From Paramecium pentaurelia (lineage: Eukaryota > Ciliophora > Oligohymenophorea > Peniculida > Parameciidae): a DNA stretch of 64,000 nucleotides. Below, in pieces: positions 11,915 to 24,787 of the stretch (position 1 is its first letter; each line of letters opens with the position of its first letter). Location: positions 310,001 to 374,000 of the forward strand of contig CAJJDO010000051.1 in the NCBI GenBank assembly GCA_905183005.1, given 5' to 3'. The position numbers were made by a program, and so were the translations under genes. The notes beneath the pieces were generated by a model, which did no database searches, was not told the origin of the DNA, and worked only from the letters and a program-made list of their open reading frames with translations.

Positions 11915-14900
11915 ATGATTATTTTTCTACATTTAATAATCATATAGGCTTGCTAATAATACCATAATGATTATTATATCTACCCAATTCAAGGTGAAAC
12001 TATAGAAATGCCTTTGGATGTATTTTTTAATACACAAGATTTAAAATATGATTGCCCTAATTGTCCTGAAAATGTGACGGTGTCCAATGTCTTAAGTTTA
12101 ATAGGAGAGAATTCAAACAGTAGATATTAATAGTAAATTAGATTATACATTTATTTCTGTTTCATTTTTGAATGATTAGTTTGCAGCTTTAACTTAAAAT
12201 CACACATTAAATATTTATACGAAAAATATAAATAGAATAGAATTGCAGAGAATAATAAGTATAAATTAGAACTTAAATTGCTTTAATGTCATTTACACAT
12301 TAGAAAATAAGATACTTTTAGATTGTTATTTAGGATAATAATTGTATCTTTATTATCTTGAAGCTAATACTTTGATTTAAGTATACACATCTCACAGTTT
12401 GATACCTCAAAGAACAAAAATAAGTTCATTTGCAAATTAGACAAAAGTATACACTGTATATGGATAATTTATTGAAGATTAAGGATTTTTAACTATTTTT
12501 GCTGAAAGAATAAATAATACATTTTACAATATTAGTAAAATAAATGGTGATATTAAAGACTTTCTTATTTCATTTAGAGGATTCACTAATAATTAATTAT
12601 TTGTTTAATTTGGCAATAAAATTTAAGTTTATATATTGTCCTCTGAAGAGTAATTAAAAAAAGTATATTTTGCACCCATTTAGTATTCTATTTTAAGCAT
12701 GACTTACTTTTATTCTATTGATACTTATTATTAATTCGATAGATTTATAATGATAACAAGATAAGATGAAGAAATAAGTTTTTAAGAAATATTATATGGT
12801 AGTTTTTTTTCCTAAAAATTTACTTCCGAAAATATTCCAATCAATATTAGTTAAGGTATTTAGCTATTTGCAAATAGCTAATTTATTATTTTATATAATA
12901 ATAATGAACTAACTATCTTTAAGAATTTAAGAGAAAACATTAATATCTTAGCTAAAAATAGAATATTTTCAAACGAGTAATAACCTATTATCTATTTCAA
13001 TTCAATTCATTAGGAACTATATATATTTGGAAAAAGTATTTAGATATATTAAATTTCATTCCCAACATTAAGCTTCTCATCAAATCTAACTTAAGGCAGT
13101 TTTATAATTAAAGCACATAAAATAATCAATTCTATCGTCTTATCTCAATGTATTATTTCAATCCATTTTAATTAAATTAGCTATTAAGATAGAAATATTT
13201 ATCCAATATATAATAATAAACAATCAACTTATTACAATATTTTATAATCTCAATTTCATTACCCAATTTTAGATGTTTCAGGACCTCTTATAAGACCAAT
13301 AAGTCATCTTAGTAATTCATCATTAGGCAATTTTTACGATGATACTTTATAATAAACAAGTTTAGAACTCTAGTAAAATTATCAAATGATCAAAATCTTT
13401 GGTATTGAACTTATTTAGGGATGTAAGTCAAATCCAGTTGGCTGTTTTTTTATAGTAGCAATATAAAATTAAACTATTGATATTTATGAATAAGAGATAA
13501 AATTGATATCTTTATCTATTAATTTAGATGGCTATTCATTTAATAATAGTTAAGTAGAGATAAACTATTTTACTAATGATGGATTGTTTTTTTATTAAAT
13601 TGGATTAAGCATAAATTCAACATGTATTTAAATTTATAGTTTTTTGAATAAAGTAATAAAAATGTTAATATCATAAAATATTACCCTTCAGATCGAGCCA
13701 TACAAATAATTTTTACTTCTTGATAATGCAGTTGTATTAATATTAGATTCAAATTAATTGACAATTTGCACATTCGACAACAAATAAATAATTTTACTCA
13801 ACTCAACCCTTTTAACTAAGTTATTTGGAAGAATAATATCGTTAAATCCAATTAACATATTTATGAACCAATAATATCAATCCAAAATATTATACATCAA
13901 CAATAATAATAGCTTTTTAATAGGATCCATAACAGATGAATATACTTTTGTATTATTCTCTATAAAAGAAGTAAATGTGTAAATTATAAATCTTTAAGTA
14001 ATCAAAAATTTTTTAATATTATCATATAATTGTGAAGATCAATATACTTTATGCTTTTAAGTTTGGAATGTAAAGGATTATTATTATCCAAAGTTTCTTA
14101 AAAATTTAACATCTATATAAATTAGAAATTAATGTTAATTTTATTCAGATAATCTATTTTTTTATGTCTAAACTGAAAATATAATCAATGTCTATAATCC
14201 TGAATAATCTGAGCACTCTAGCTTATATAAATAAATTACTTTTAATGGTTAATATTTTAGCAGTTTAGCTTATGAAAATATTGCATTTCTTAGTTTCAAT
14301 TAATCTTTATTTTCATTAACAAAAATACTGATATAATCCTTTTTAGATTAAAACATTTAGAGTGAATATTTTTCTGAACTTATCTTTAATTTCGCAATTT
14401 CTTCAGAACTTAATCCCTCATATAAACTTAACTAAACTAATAATTCTTTAATAATTATCAATAATTATATAGATATTAATTTAGAAGATAAAAGCTTAAG
14501 TGTTGATCATAATTAATCCTCTTTATAAATTTATAGAGATGATATTTCAACATAAGGATAAATTGAATATTTCTAAGTTGAAAACAACAATAATATATTT
14601 GTAAATAATTTTATTAATAATTGCAATTTAACAGTATATTTAGAACAATATAATTTAAGTACTACATTAAAAAATCAATTTGTACTTTTGAATAATTAGA
14701 TATTATTCATTTATAATTCAAATCTATCTTACACTTTTGGTCCATATAATATTTGTATAGCTACTACTACATATTTAGATATCATTTATGTTTTATGTCA
14801 AAAGGAAGACTTCTATTAAGTAATAAGTCTAAATATTTTAAATGATACTAATTTAGTATAGACTTAAGTAATAAATTCTATCAAACTTAATTATTCAAAT

Positions 14901-15926
14901 AATATTTGGATGAAAATTTAAGATGACTTGCTTCATATTTGGAATAGAAATAAAACTAAAATGTATCATCTTAATTAAAATTATTATTAGAATGAAACCG
15001 AAATTTGTGAATGTACTTAAAATAGTTTCTAAGCAATTACATTATTAAAATAGAAAGATTAACAAGTAATTGTCTATTTTTATTTCAAAGTGTATACTCA
15101 ATATTAATTGTCTTACAAAATAATAAAAATAATTAAAAATTAGAAAATTCTTTTAGGGGAAGAAAATAACATTAATTTAAATTTATAGCCTTTTTAAATA
15201 GTTGAATTTGATACAATAATTGTATTAGATTTAAAATAAAAAGAAATATTTCTTATGATTTCTAATTAAGGCTTTAATTGTATCATCTCAATTTTGTGGA
15301 TACTTGATGGTCTCGACATTCTCTAAAGCAATATGGTATTTTAAGATATTATCTAAACTTCCCCTCCTTAACCTACAAAATAGTTTAATTTAACTACACA
15401 ACCTTAAAACAGCTCAGGTTTATTGCTTTTCTTATATTCAAACACTATTAATTCAACAAACCAAAGCTATTTGATAACTTTGTACAATATGTCTGTGCTA
15501 GAAAATGATAAAAAGTATACTCCTCTTCTTTATGAAGGTGGGTATAATTTTACTTTAAATTCTGTTAATATCTCATCAATTTCCTTCTATGCTTATAATA
15601 AATATTAAGGAGAAATTTTAATTCTATTTGATAATTACACTGCGATGCATTTGGATGTTAATATATTTTCTATACAAGTTAATTTACCTCAAGATTTAAA
15701 AAAATAGAATCTGACTTTTTTATTAAAGGCTTTTAATTATTATAATCAATCAGCAGAGGCTACCATTATAATTTACTAAAAATAAGAAAATATTTCGAAA
15801 GGATCCTTTTATACTTTAGCTTCTTTAATACTGATAGTCATTCTTACTGCAATTCTGGTATATTATGATAAGACTAGAAACTATAAAGAGGATTAGGATC
15901 TTGATTATTTAGAGTTGGAACTTTGA
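11915..15926 (+). CDS. Large type I membrane protein, 1328 residues
   Basis: The ATG at 11915 begins a hydrophobic signal-like leader (MIIFLHLIIIQAC). A 25-nt intron at 12080..12104 (GTG...TAG) joins the first exon to a single uninterrupted frame of more than 1200 codons ending at TGA 15924-15926; the coding length is an exact multiple of three. The luminal or extracellular part is rich in Asn, Tyr, Ile and Gln, with few Cys after an N-terminal pair (DCPNCPEN). Short beta-strand-like segments recur, but I could not define a repeat. One transmembrane segment of about 20 residues lies roughly 18-40 residues from the end and is followed by a short acidic tail ending YLELEL. This layout suggests a plasma-membrane or endomembrane receptor-like protein. 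Function not recognised. Confidence 0.82.
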
Positions 15927-16588
15927 TTTAACCATAATTTCATTTTTCATTATTTTTTTTAATAATTAATTTTTTTATTAAAAAATATAAATATTGTTTT
16001 TTTAATATGAAAATTTGTTATATTCTCTATAAAATTTCTGAAAAGAAAAAAAATTATTTATACAAATCCAAGTACTTTTGCAATAAGTAGAGAAAAAAAT
16101 TAAATATATAATTCTAGATTTATTGGAAGAAACTAACCAAACATCACTTATAATTTTTACATTTTACTAATTATTCAAGTCCGTCTTAATTTGATTATTA
16201 AAATTATTTTAAATATTGGTGACAGATTTGGTTTTGATAAATTTTTTTGATAACTTTTATTAAATAGGCTTGTTTTTTATAAATTCAAATGAAAGTTGAT
16301 CTTTATAGTGTTTAGAAAAACCAAATGCGAATGAATATAAAATTATTGTAAACTTTTTTAATGATTAGATGCTATTTTAGTTGTTAAAAAATATTTACTT
16401 TGAATGCACACTAATAAAACTTTTTCATTCTAGTTCTCGAGAGTAATAATGATATCTATGTTTATTAAATCTACAAAGTTTGTTTTAGTTCTTTTTTTAC
16501 TTATAAAATTGAAATAAAATATTAAATAATTCTATGCTAAAATGCTAAAATGTGAATTATTATAATTAAAGAAATATATGGAGAAAAA
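15927..16588. other. AT-rich intergenic stretch
   Basis: Nothing recognisable. Long A and T runs and dense TGA in all frames separate the type I membrane protein gene from the HUS1-like frame. Confidence 0.5.
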
Positions 16589-17488
16589 ATGTTTAGAAAT
16601 CGTATTCTCAATCCAGGACTTAATTGTATATTAAAATACATTCCTGAACTATCTTACTAAGAATCAATTATAGTAATTTCCTTTGATTTTAAATTGCTAA
16701 AAACAATCATGATGAGAGGGCTAATTTGCATTATTTTTCCTTAAAATCAAAATAAATCCCTTAAAATAAATTTGTATTTAGGACGTAATTGTTATTTGCA
16801 AGAGACGTATAAAATATGTTTAGAATTAGGCTATTGTAAATTGTTCTGATTCATTTGGAATTAGATAAAATTAAATGAAAACTTTTTAAGGAGAAGCTTA
16901 AAAATGCTCTATCAATTTATATCAAAAAGTAGTAAATATCCACTTCAGAATGCTAAAAATGAACAAAACAGTCTGAGAGTTGAATTATTTGGGAACTAGA
17001 CTAATTTCTTAAACTTTATTTTCTTTAAGGGTATTTTTTCATTAAAATACAGACTATATAAATAGCATCATAATTTAGACCTTTAAGAACTTATAAAAAT
17101 TTATTTATAATTTATTTCTGAAAAATTAAATTATAATCTCTTTTTCAAACATTGAATGTCTATGCATATTAAATCATCACTAAAAAGGTTTCAAAATTGT
17201 TAAATTACAATAAATATACATCCTAAAAATATTATATATTTTTATCAATAATTTAAATAACATAACATTAAAATTTACTAGATATTTCAAAAAGAAATTT
17301 ATTAAAGATTTTAAAAAGAACAGCTAGATTTGCCCTTAGACGATATCATTATACAGTTTTTGCGAAAAATGTTAGAATAATTTTTATATCAAAATGAAAA
17401 TTAGTAATAGTAAAGAGTTTCAAGAAATGTATTTATTATCCTTGATAATGATAAATTAAAATTATTTAGATGCACATATGAAATTTGA
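16589..17488 (+). pseudogene. HUS1-like open frame interrupted by two TGA codons
   Basis: From ATG 16589 (MFRNRILNPGLNCILKYI) one frame runs 300 codons to TGA 17486-17488, close to the 280 residues of human HUS1, with in-frame TGAs at 16847-16849 and about 17153-17155. The start resembles the HUS1 N-terminus in spacing of hydrophobic and basic residues. The middle (FLRRSLKMLYQF...NSLRVELFG) and end (LDDIIIQFLRKMLEQF...VFIILDNDKLKLFRC) fit the repeated PCNA-like fold of the 9-1-1 clamp. GT...AG segments spanning the first TGA are 22 or 29 nt, neither a multiple of three, so splicing does not restore the frame. A decayed gene is the simplest reading. The HUS1 assignment is tentative. Confidence 0.35.
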
Positions 17489-18250
17489 TAAATCATTACA
17501 AAATCAAATAGAAAATTTAAAAACTTTGTGAGCCAAATAAAATATTTTCGTAGAGAATATTTATACACTTGTTATTCGCTTTAATTATATATCTAGATAT
17601 TCTTTAGGTAATATTTTCTGCAAGTTATTAGTGATTTTTTGTAAAAACTTAAATAAAATACTTCCTAAATGGATATTAGGAGAGTGAAAAATTTGTTTTA
17701 AAAAGACAAAGCACAAGTTTAGATAATAAACAATAATAAATTCATTTAGAATGACATTAACAAAATTTAAAGCATACACAAAAGTTAAAATACTTCAAAT
17801 AAGTTTCAAAATCATGGATTGTATTTCAACAAAATAGAGATATATTACAATTATTTATTGCTTAATTCTTTCTAATAAAAAAATATGAAACCAAAATTAT
17901 TGAAAAAAATAAAAAGTAGCCTAAATCGATCTTAATTCAACAATTTATTAGTAATGATTATGAGGTTAAGATTTAAACCGATACTAGAATATTAAATTAA
18001 AAAGTCAAACTTAAAAATTTTTATTTGATATTCTACCTTATTTTAAGAGATCCAAAAATATATATTTTTTGGAAATTATCATTATCTCATTCCTAAATGA
18101 TTCTAAGTTTAACTAGAAGTAACTTTTCTTTTTAATACAATAAATCTACCCTCTGAATTATCATTTAATCTTTAAAAGTAATAGAATTTTAAATGAGGTA
18201 TATAAATTACATTTCTATTACACTAATTGCATTATATTATTTTACAAAAT
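17489..18250. other. AT-rich intergenic stretch
   Basis: No gene seen. One short minus-strand frame near 17585-17779 lacks a motif and balanced composition and is treated as chance. Confidence 0.5.
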
Positions 18251-19761
18251 ATGAATTCCAATTATGGTTCAAATATCATCTATAGGGGTGAATTTAAAAA
18301 TGGTAAAAGAGTAAATAAATGGGATATTTTGTATGAAGAGAAATAGATGCAAGAAATTATAGCTTAGTGGTGGTGGATCCTATGATGAAGCAGGTGATAA
18401 GAATGAGAAGTGGATTGATATTAGTGATGTGTTTTTAGCGATTACATTAGTGACTTGTAATGGTGAATATAAAAATGGGAAAAAGATTGGTAGATGGGAT
18501 ACTTGATTTAAAGAATATGAGAAGGATAAATAAAATAATAAAATGTAAATATATCACTTAATTTTGTAGTGGTGGAGGATCATATGATGAAGAAGGTAAC
18601 GGCAGAAAGGTTGGGAATTGGATTGTATTAAATGAAGCATTTGATAAGAGGCATTAAATTACTTATAAGGATGAATAAAAAATGGACAAAAGGTAGGCTT
18701 CTGGAAAACATGTAAAAGAGAAAATAACATATTAAAATTACCGTATTGAAATAATTCATTATAAATAGAGGGTGTGTCAATTCTGATTTCAATGGCTAAG
18801 AGATTTTTAGAAGTGGAGAGTATATCTTGTTCTTTTATATCGTAGATATTCGAATTTTATTCATATGGGTAAATTTAATAATGGTAAGAAGGTTGGCACC
18901 TGAAAGATTTGGTTTAAGAGAATGAAACATATAAATAGATGTAATACTGTGAACATTAAGTGTAATTAGAGGTGGAGGTTCATATGATTAAGAAGGCCAA
19001 GAAATTAAAATTGGCGATGGATTGTATTGGGAGAAAATTTTGAGAAATAGAAATAAGTAACCTTCGTTGGAGAATATGAAAATAGGAAAAAAATTGGTAA
19101 ATGGGATATTTGGTTTAAATGATATGGATAAAATCCACAAAATAATAAAATGTAATATTAATAATGAGCAAATTATTATAGTGGTGGGGGTTCATTTGAT
19201 AACGGAGGTAATGAAGTTAAAATCAGTAGATGGAAGGTATTAGATGAAAAGTTTGGTTTTAAGCAAGAAATAACCAATATTGGTGAATATAAAATTGGGA
19301 AAAAAGTGGGTAAATGGGATAGCAACCTTCTTGATGAAGTGATGTAAAATCTAATTCAGTTTTCAATTTCATAGCGGTGGTGGATCATATGATGAGAATG
19401 GCAATAACAATAAAATCGGTTAGTGGATTGAATAGGATTTTGCATTTAATAATCACAACCTAATATTGTTTAAAGGCGAGTTTTAGAATGGTGAAAAAGT
19501 TGGTATATGGAAGGTTTTTTTAAGAGATTTAAATGGAAAAGAATTAAATTATATGTAGTAATCTCTAAATAAGCTACATAATTTTATTAGTTGTATGGGT
19601 CATTTGATAAAGGAGGAGATGGTATCTAAATTGTGAAGTGGTATCATATTGAGGATGAATTCAGAATAAGAAATAATTTATCTTATAATTGTACATATAA
19701 AAATGAATATTAAGATGAATCATGGATCAAACTAGAAGTAGAGCAGTAAAAAAGATTTTGA
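18251..19761 (+). pseudogene. Broken GEYKNGKKVGRW-repeat (MORN-like) gene
   Basis: About eight repeat units of the family found intact at 24.8-27.4 kb can be followed, each with a GGGSYDE-type start and a GEYKNGKKVGRWD-type end, and with GTA...TAG introns before several units. Damage is plain: TGA replaces an expected Trp in unit 2 (GRWDT then TGA) and again near 18900 (KKVGT then TGA). One-base frameshifts occur near 18680 and 19010, another TGA follows near 19120, and the first intron's 5' splice dinucleotide is GC instead of GT. The frame closes at TGA 19759-19761. The start chosen (MNSNYGSN) is simply the first in-frame ATG; the family's normal N-terminal domain is absent. This is a 5'-truncated, decaying copy. 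Confidence 0.7.
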
Positions 19762-20100
19762 AAAAAAAATGAAACAATATAAACATAAAATCAATATTAG
19801 AAATTATTCTTCATAACTTTTCATAAATCAAATTTGTAATAATTGTAATTTCTCAGGTTTTGCCGATACTTAATCTACCTATCACCCAATTCGCTAATAT
19901 CTTATTTTACTTGGTTATTTTACTGACTTTTAGTTTTTAATGATAATATATAATGTGAAAAAAATATTGAGTATCTATATTCTTATCATAAGTTATTCCA
20001 TATCTTTCAATCTTAGAATGACTGAGTATAAAAAAGACTATTTTTATTTAAATTATGTAAAATAAAAAATTATAAATATAAAAAATTAAGTGTTTAAATG
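19762..20100. other. AT-rich spacer
   Basis: No gene, RNA or repeat recognised between the broken repeat gene and the small frame starting at 20101. Confidence 0.5.
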
Positions 20101-20532
20101 AAGACAAGATTATTTTTACTTGAATTGCATAATGTTAAGTGTGATTATAAGGTTCTCTTCAATGAAGATTTAAAAAAAAAATCCATTTAACAATTAAAAA
20201 ATATGTGTATTTATATAATGATAATGAATAGAATGAGTAAGATTTAGATCCAAAGCTTAAGAAAATTTTGATAAACATACCTTATATTATTTGAAAGAAG
20301 TCAATAATTAATGACCTAAATGTGTATTTATTTCATAAGCTTTTATTCGTCATATATATATTTAATAATTAATAAAAAATCAAAAAAAGATGTATCATGC
20401 ATTTTGATTGAGAATGAAACATTAGGATTATCATTCGTTAAACATGGAGACTACAGCCAAATATATCACTTTTTGCAATTATGTATTGCCACTTCATGTT
20501 GTCTAAGGATATTTGAAAGAATAAAATGTTGA
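20098..20532 (+). pseudogene. Unrecognised small gene with apparent frame breaks
   Basis: An ATG near 20098 opens MKTRLFLLELHNVKCDYKVL and runs into ten consecutive A residues. After this the plausible protein continues one frame over (YVYLYNDNEQNEQDLDPKLK). A TGA then follows, and a last segment in a third frame (KDVSCILIENETLGLSFVKH) ends at TGA 20530-20532. The pieces read like one protein of about 130 residues broken at a homopolymer and again near 20300. No family was recognised. Alternatives are unrecognised micro-introns or a sequencing error in the A run. Confidence 0.3.
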
Positions 20533-21413
20533 ATAAACTAAACAAATTATTCAAGTTTAATCATTCTTATATTATTAATCAATCGATATATATATTATTC
20601 CTCATTTACATATTATTCTCCATATTAAATCATATATAATATTTATATGGTATATTGAAGATAAGTCATATAAATTATTATTGATTTATATATTTAGCAT
20701 CTAAAAATTTTTACGCATTTATTCTGTCTTTGAAATAAAAGGTTTTATTTATTTTTGATTAACTTATAAATGGAGAAATTTTACTATTTACATAGATTGT
20801 TTATTAATGGTTATTATATTTTGGTGTTTTTGTAAATAGCATTATAATAATAAACTTATTAAAATTAAGAAGTTTATTTATTCATTATTCAAAAAAATAT
20901 ATTCTTTATCAGATGTTTCAAGTCAGAGAGTAAAAATTAAAAAAATGAATTTTTTATTAGATATTTGTTTTTTAAGATGAATTATTGACTATAAAATTCA
21001 ATAAAGACCTAAATAATTTTTTATATTAATAAAGAAATTCACATCTTTATTGGGGAAAGTAGGACAAAAATATTGACTTTTATAATTAATTTTGTTCAAA
21101 TAAACTATTATTTTTATTTTTATTAACTAATTATTATTATAAAAATTAGTATAAAATTAAGTTTATAAATTATATTGAAAACATAAATATAAAATATATG
21201 GAATAATTATGCCTAATTAAATAATCTATTCATTTCATTATGTCTATAATGATAAATGCAGGAAAATAGTTAATTATTAGAGTCTATACTATAGTTAAGG
21301 AGTTTGATTGCATAAATTGAAAATTGAGTTATATTTTATAAAATATAGATTCTCCACATACATCATAAGGATTCTTATTGAAATTCTTGAAAAGCATTAT
21401 TTAATATCTTATA
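20533..21413. other. AT-rich intergenic stretch
   Basis: Nothing recognisable. It includes tandem AT-rich palindromic words around 20580-20640. It lies directly upstream of the scramblase gene and would hold its promoter, though no motif stands out. Confidence 0.5.
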
Positions 21414-22312
21414 ATGCAATCCCCTCTTTAAACACTTGACAGTTTAGACTAAACAAAAGCTTACTAAATGCCTGATTATATAGATAGTTAAAAAAATGCA
21501 AGTTGTTTGGATATTTTGGGCACTTAGACTGGAGTTTACATTTAATAAAAATTTGAAAAATTCTAGATGGGATTAAATATATTTAAAGTTTACGCATCCA
21601 ACCAATTAGGAGAAGAAATCAAATTTAAGTAACTATTCAAATGCAAAGAGATATCTTCTAATTGTACAAGATTTTGGTTGGGGTACTTCTTTCAATTTAT
21701 TTAGTCCAAAAACAAGGCCATTTGAGATGATAGTAGATAACTCTCAAAGTAAAGATTTATAGCCAGACATAAATAAAAAATTGCCTTAAAGTTCTGATCG
21801 AACCATTTTTAAGTTCAAAAGAGAGTACCAATGTACTTGTTTCTGTTGTAATAGGTATAAATATTTATAAATATTAATTTTAGACCTCGTCTTGAGGTTT
21901 ATTATGTAGAAAATGGTTAAAACTAATTTTTAGGATACATTATTGATCCTATTTATTGTTGCAGAATCGGTTGCAATATTTTTGATTCTAATGACAATTT
22001 GAAATACATGATAGAGGCGAGCGCTTGCCAAAGTTATTTTTGGTGTAGGTGCCCATGCAGTGTGGAATGTAATAAGGTTGATTTTACAATCAAGCTTCCA
22101 ACAGGTGAGGTAGGTATTCAATATAATCTTATAATTTAGTTGCCCCTATGTTAAAGTAAATTAAGACATGGTGTAATAGTGATTCGACTTCCTATACTGA
22201 TAATATAAGTGTTATGTTCCCTTTGAAAGCATCAAAAGAAGATAAAGCTTTAATTCTAGCCGCTACAATTATGATTGAGTTCATGTATTTTGAAAGGGAT
22301 TAAGATACATGA
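21414..22312 (+). CDS. Phospholipid scramblase family protein
   Basis: Removing three introns, 21683..21704 (22 nt), 21855..21883 (29 nt) and 22114..22139 (26 nt), gives an exact 273-residue frame from ATG 21414 to TGA 22310-22312. The whole scramblase fold is visible: GLNIFKVYASNQLGEEIKFK, the CKEISSNCTRFW segment, RPFEMIVDN, the Cys-rich CTCFCCNRPRLEVYY stretch (a likely palmitoylation region), FLGYIIDPIYC, the second Cys-rich CRCPCSVEC segment, and the C-terminal KEDKALILAATIMIEFMYFE. The family carries out Ca2+-linked bidirectional movement of phospholipids or binds lipid and DNA; the biochemical role here is not shown by the sequence. The N-terminal Pro-rich region of animal members is absent. 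No part of this gene is visible as a long standard-code ORF. Confidence 0.9.
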
Positions 22313-22379
22313 TTTATTCCAAAAAAAAATATAATATCAAATCAAATTAAATTTTATAATTTGATCAATTATTCATAGA

Positions 22380-23110
22380 GAAGTGAAATTTAAAGGTTTT
22401 TAATGAAGAAATTATATTTGAAATAATTCGTTTATTGGGTGAAAAATAGAAACATCAAACTTAAATTTCTCAAGCTATTTCTTTTTTATTTAGATTTATA
22501 GATAGGTTTATAGATTAGTGAATATCTAATTACTTATTTACTTGAATAGAGTGATAAGGGTTTGCTTCAAGAATATTCAGTTATATATTAAAACTATCAA
22601 GACTTTCTTGGACTGTTTTACTATGAGTCAAAATGAATCCCAAAGAAAATTTTAAGAAGTAACAGAACTGAAAAATAATGGAATATATTCTTCATAAAAT
22701 TCATTGAAGAAGCCTTTTTCTTTTAAACTAAGCAGATTGAATTAGTTAAATAGATTTTTCCGTATTATATTCTCATTTACACACAATATTATGATAAATA
22801 AATTTCTTAATTAATTTATACTTAAAAACAAGAATAAAATTTTTTATTTAATTTATAAATAATTTTTGAAGAACAGTTTTAATTTATGTGTTGATTATTT
22901 AAGGGCTTTCCATAAGATTATCTGATTGTCTTTTACAGAGAGCTATAGATATTAAGAAAGTCTTTTCGTTATTTCTTTAGTTATTTCAATACCATTGTAA
23001 TTCAATCAATTATATGGAGGAAACAGAATAAGAAAAGTAAGAAATATAATTGCTAAGATGAGGTTCTTTTTTAGATTTTATTTATTTTATATTAATTTTT
23101 ATTTGATTGA
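22380..23110 (+). other. Coding-like region, unresolved
   Basis: One plus-strand frame reads from about 22620 to 23106 with a single TGA near 22887. It includes FIEEAFFFQTKQIELVKQIF and, after the TGA, GFPQDYLIVFYRELQILRKS. A second frame starting ATG 22404 is also open for about 75 codons. No intron choice joined them and I recognise no family. It may be a decayed or multiply spliced gene downstream of the scramblase. Confidence 0.25.
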
Positions 23111-24787
23111 CAGAAATATCGATATGTACTTATTTAGTGTAATATTATAAATAGAAATTACTTTTGAAAATATATTATTTATTTGAAAAGATATTTTTAT
23201 GATGGTTTTAATACTTTGATGCCTAAGAAGATTTATATATTGGAGAGCTTGTTAAGGTTATTATTCAATATAATCTATTTGATTTTGGAGACAAAGATAA
23301 TGTTTTGCATTAAGAAAATAAAATTGTAAGTCCATCACTAATTTCATTTGATTTTCATTGCTTAATGATCTGATAATACCTTTACTTATAATGATTGACT
23401 ATATTGATAGAACTTTTTGAAGGAATATAAAATGAAAATTATAATTTAAAGATTTTGTTAACCTCCAATCTTATTTGCCTCAATAAAAAAATTAAAAGTC
23501 TATTATGGCATAAGCTGAAAGTACATGTTTATAATAAAAATTTCTAAAATAATTTTGCACTTATGTTTTAAATATTAAATAGATTAATCTAATTTTTAAC
23601 TAATCTTGAAATATAACTAATTTAGCAATCTATTGAGAATTAATTTGATTTTTTATAATAAATTAATACTGCTTTTTATGCTTTTTTAAGCATTGTATTA
23701 AAAATAATTTTTTCTGTTAGGATGGTTATTATTACCTTTCTTTTTTAATTCAAATTTTATGTCAAATTATTAATAATAAAAATTATATTCCTTCATTTGA
23801 TAGCTAAATCTTTTTTATATAAATCCTAGATTTTCACTAACTTGAATCAGCACTTCTTATATTATAGGTTGAATCATTTTCAGTAATCCTTAAATTTCTT
23901 TTAGGCATTAATAAACATATTCAAAAGATTCTGGAATATTATCGAATTCTAAGTAGAACTATCTTATTTAATAATGAAATTATTGTTAAAATTTGATTAT
24001 TAAGGAATACAATATTTATTGAAATTAAAATTATTATAAATTATTAAAGATTTTTAAATCTTAATTGATCGTATTTCCCTATTTTAAGTTGAATCAAATG
24101 GAATGAGATTATTGAAGTATTATATACTTATTATAATTTTTTAATCCATTCATCTTTATGAACAATTTTTGATTTATAAACTAATTATGTCGATCTTTAC
24201 TGAATCCTTTTGATGTTCTTTGTCCATAGATAATAATAAAAAAACATTAAAATTCCTTAGCTTTAAGTCATTCATCTTTATTGTTAATAATTAGGATGAA
24301 ATGAAAAAAATAATAGTCTAAATAATCACCATAGCTATAATTGTTATACAGTTGTAAATTAAGAAATTGGGTTAATATGCTGGAATTAGGTTCGATAAGT
24401 CTTGACCAAATAATACTCAAATAGAAGTTATAAATATATTTGCCTGACTTCATCAATTTAACAATTCTTTGAAATTTTATTCCTTTTCCAAAACTAAGAT
24501 AAGATTTTGATAAGCATACTTGAAAACAATTTTCAATCCACCTGGAATTCCTGACTCTGCAACTTTGATCAAATTTTCAAATATCTTTCAATAAATAATT
24601 TTTAATGTTTTGACTGTTTTATATTTTATTCGTATATATATTATTATGAAATAATAGTTGAGTTACACTCGACCCTAATAATTAAAAAAAAATATATTCA
24701 AATAAGAATTTAAAATAAAAAATAAATTCTATTTCAATAAAAAGATTGATATTAATATGCAATACATTTCTTACATAATTTTCATAA
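23111..24787. other. Long AT-rich gene-poor stretch
   Basis: No gene supported on either strand. Short frames occur but none shows a start, balanced composition and motif together. Confidence 0.5.

Noticed and set aside
16847..17155. TGA decoded as Trp or selenocysteine
   Set aside because: Well-supported genes (scramblase, MSH6-like, HSP90, trichocyst protein, WD40) all end at TGA and contain none in frame, so TGA is a stop. In-frame TGAs occur only in copies that also carry frameshifts or unresolved structure.
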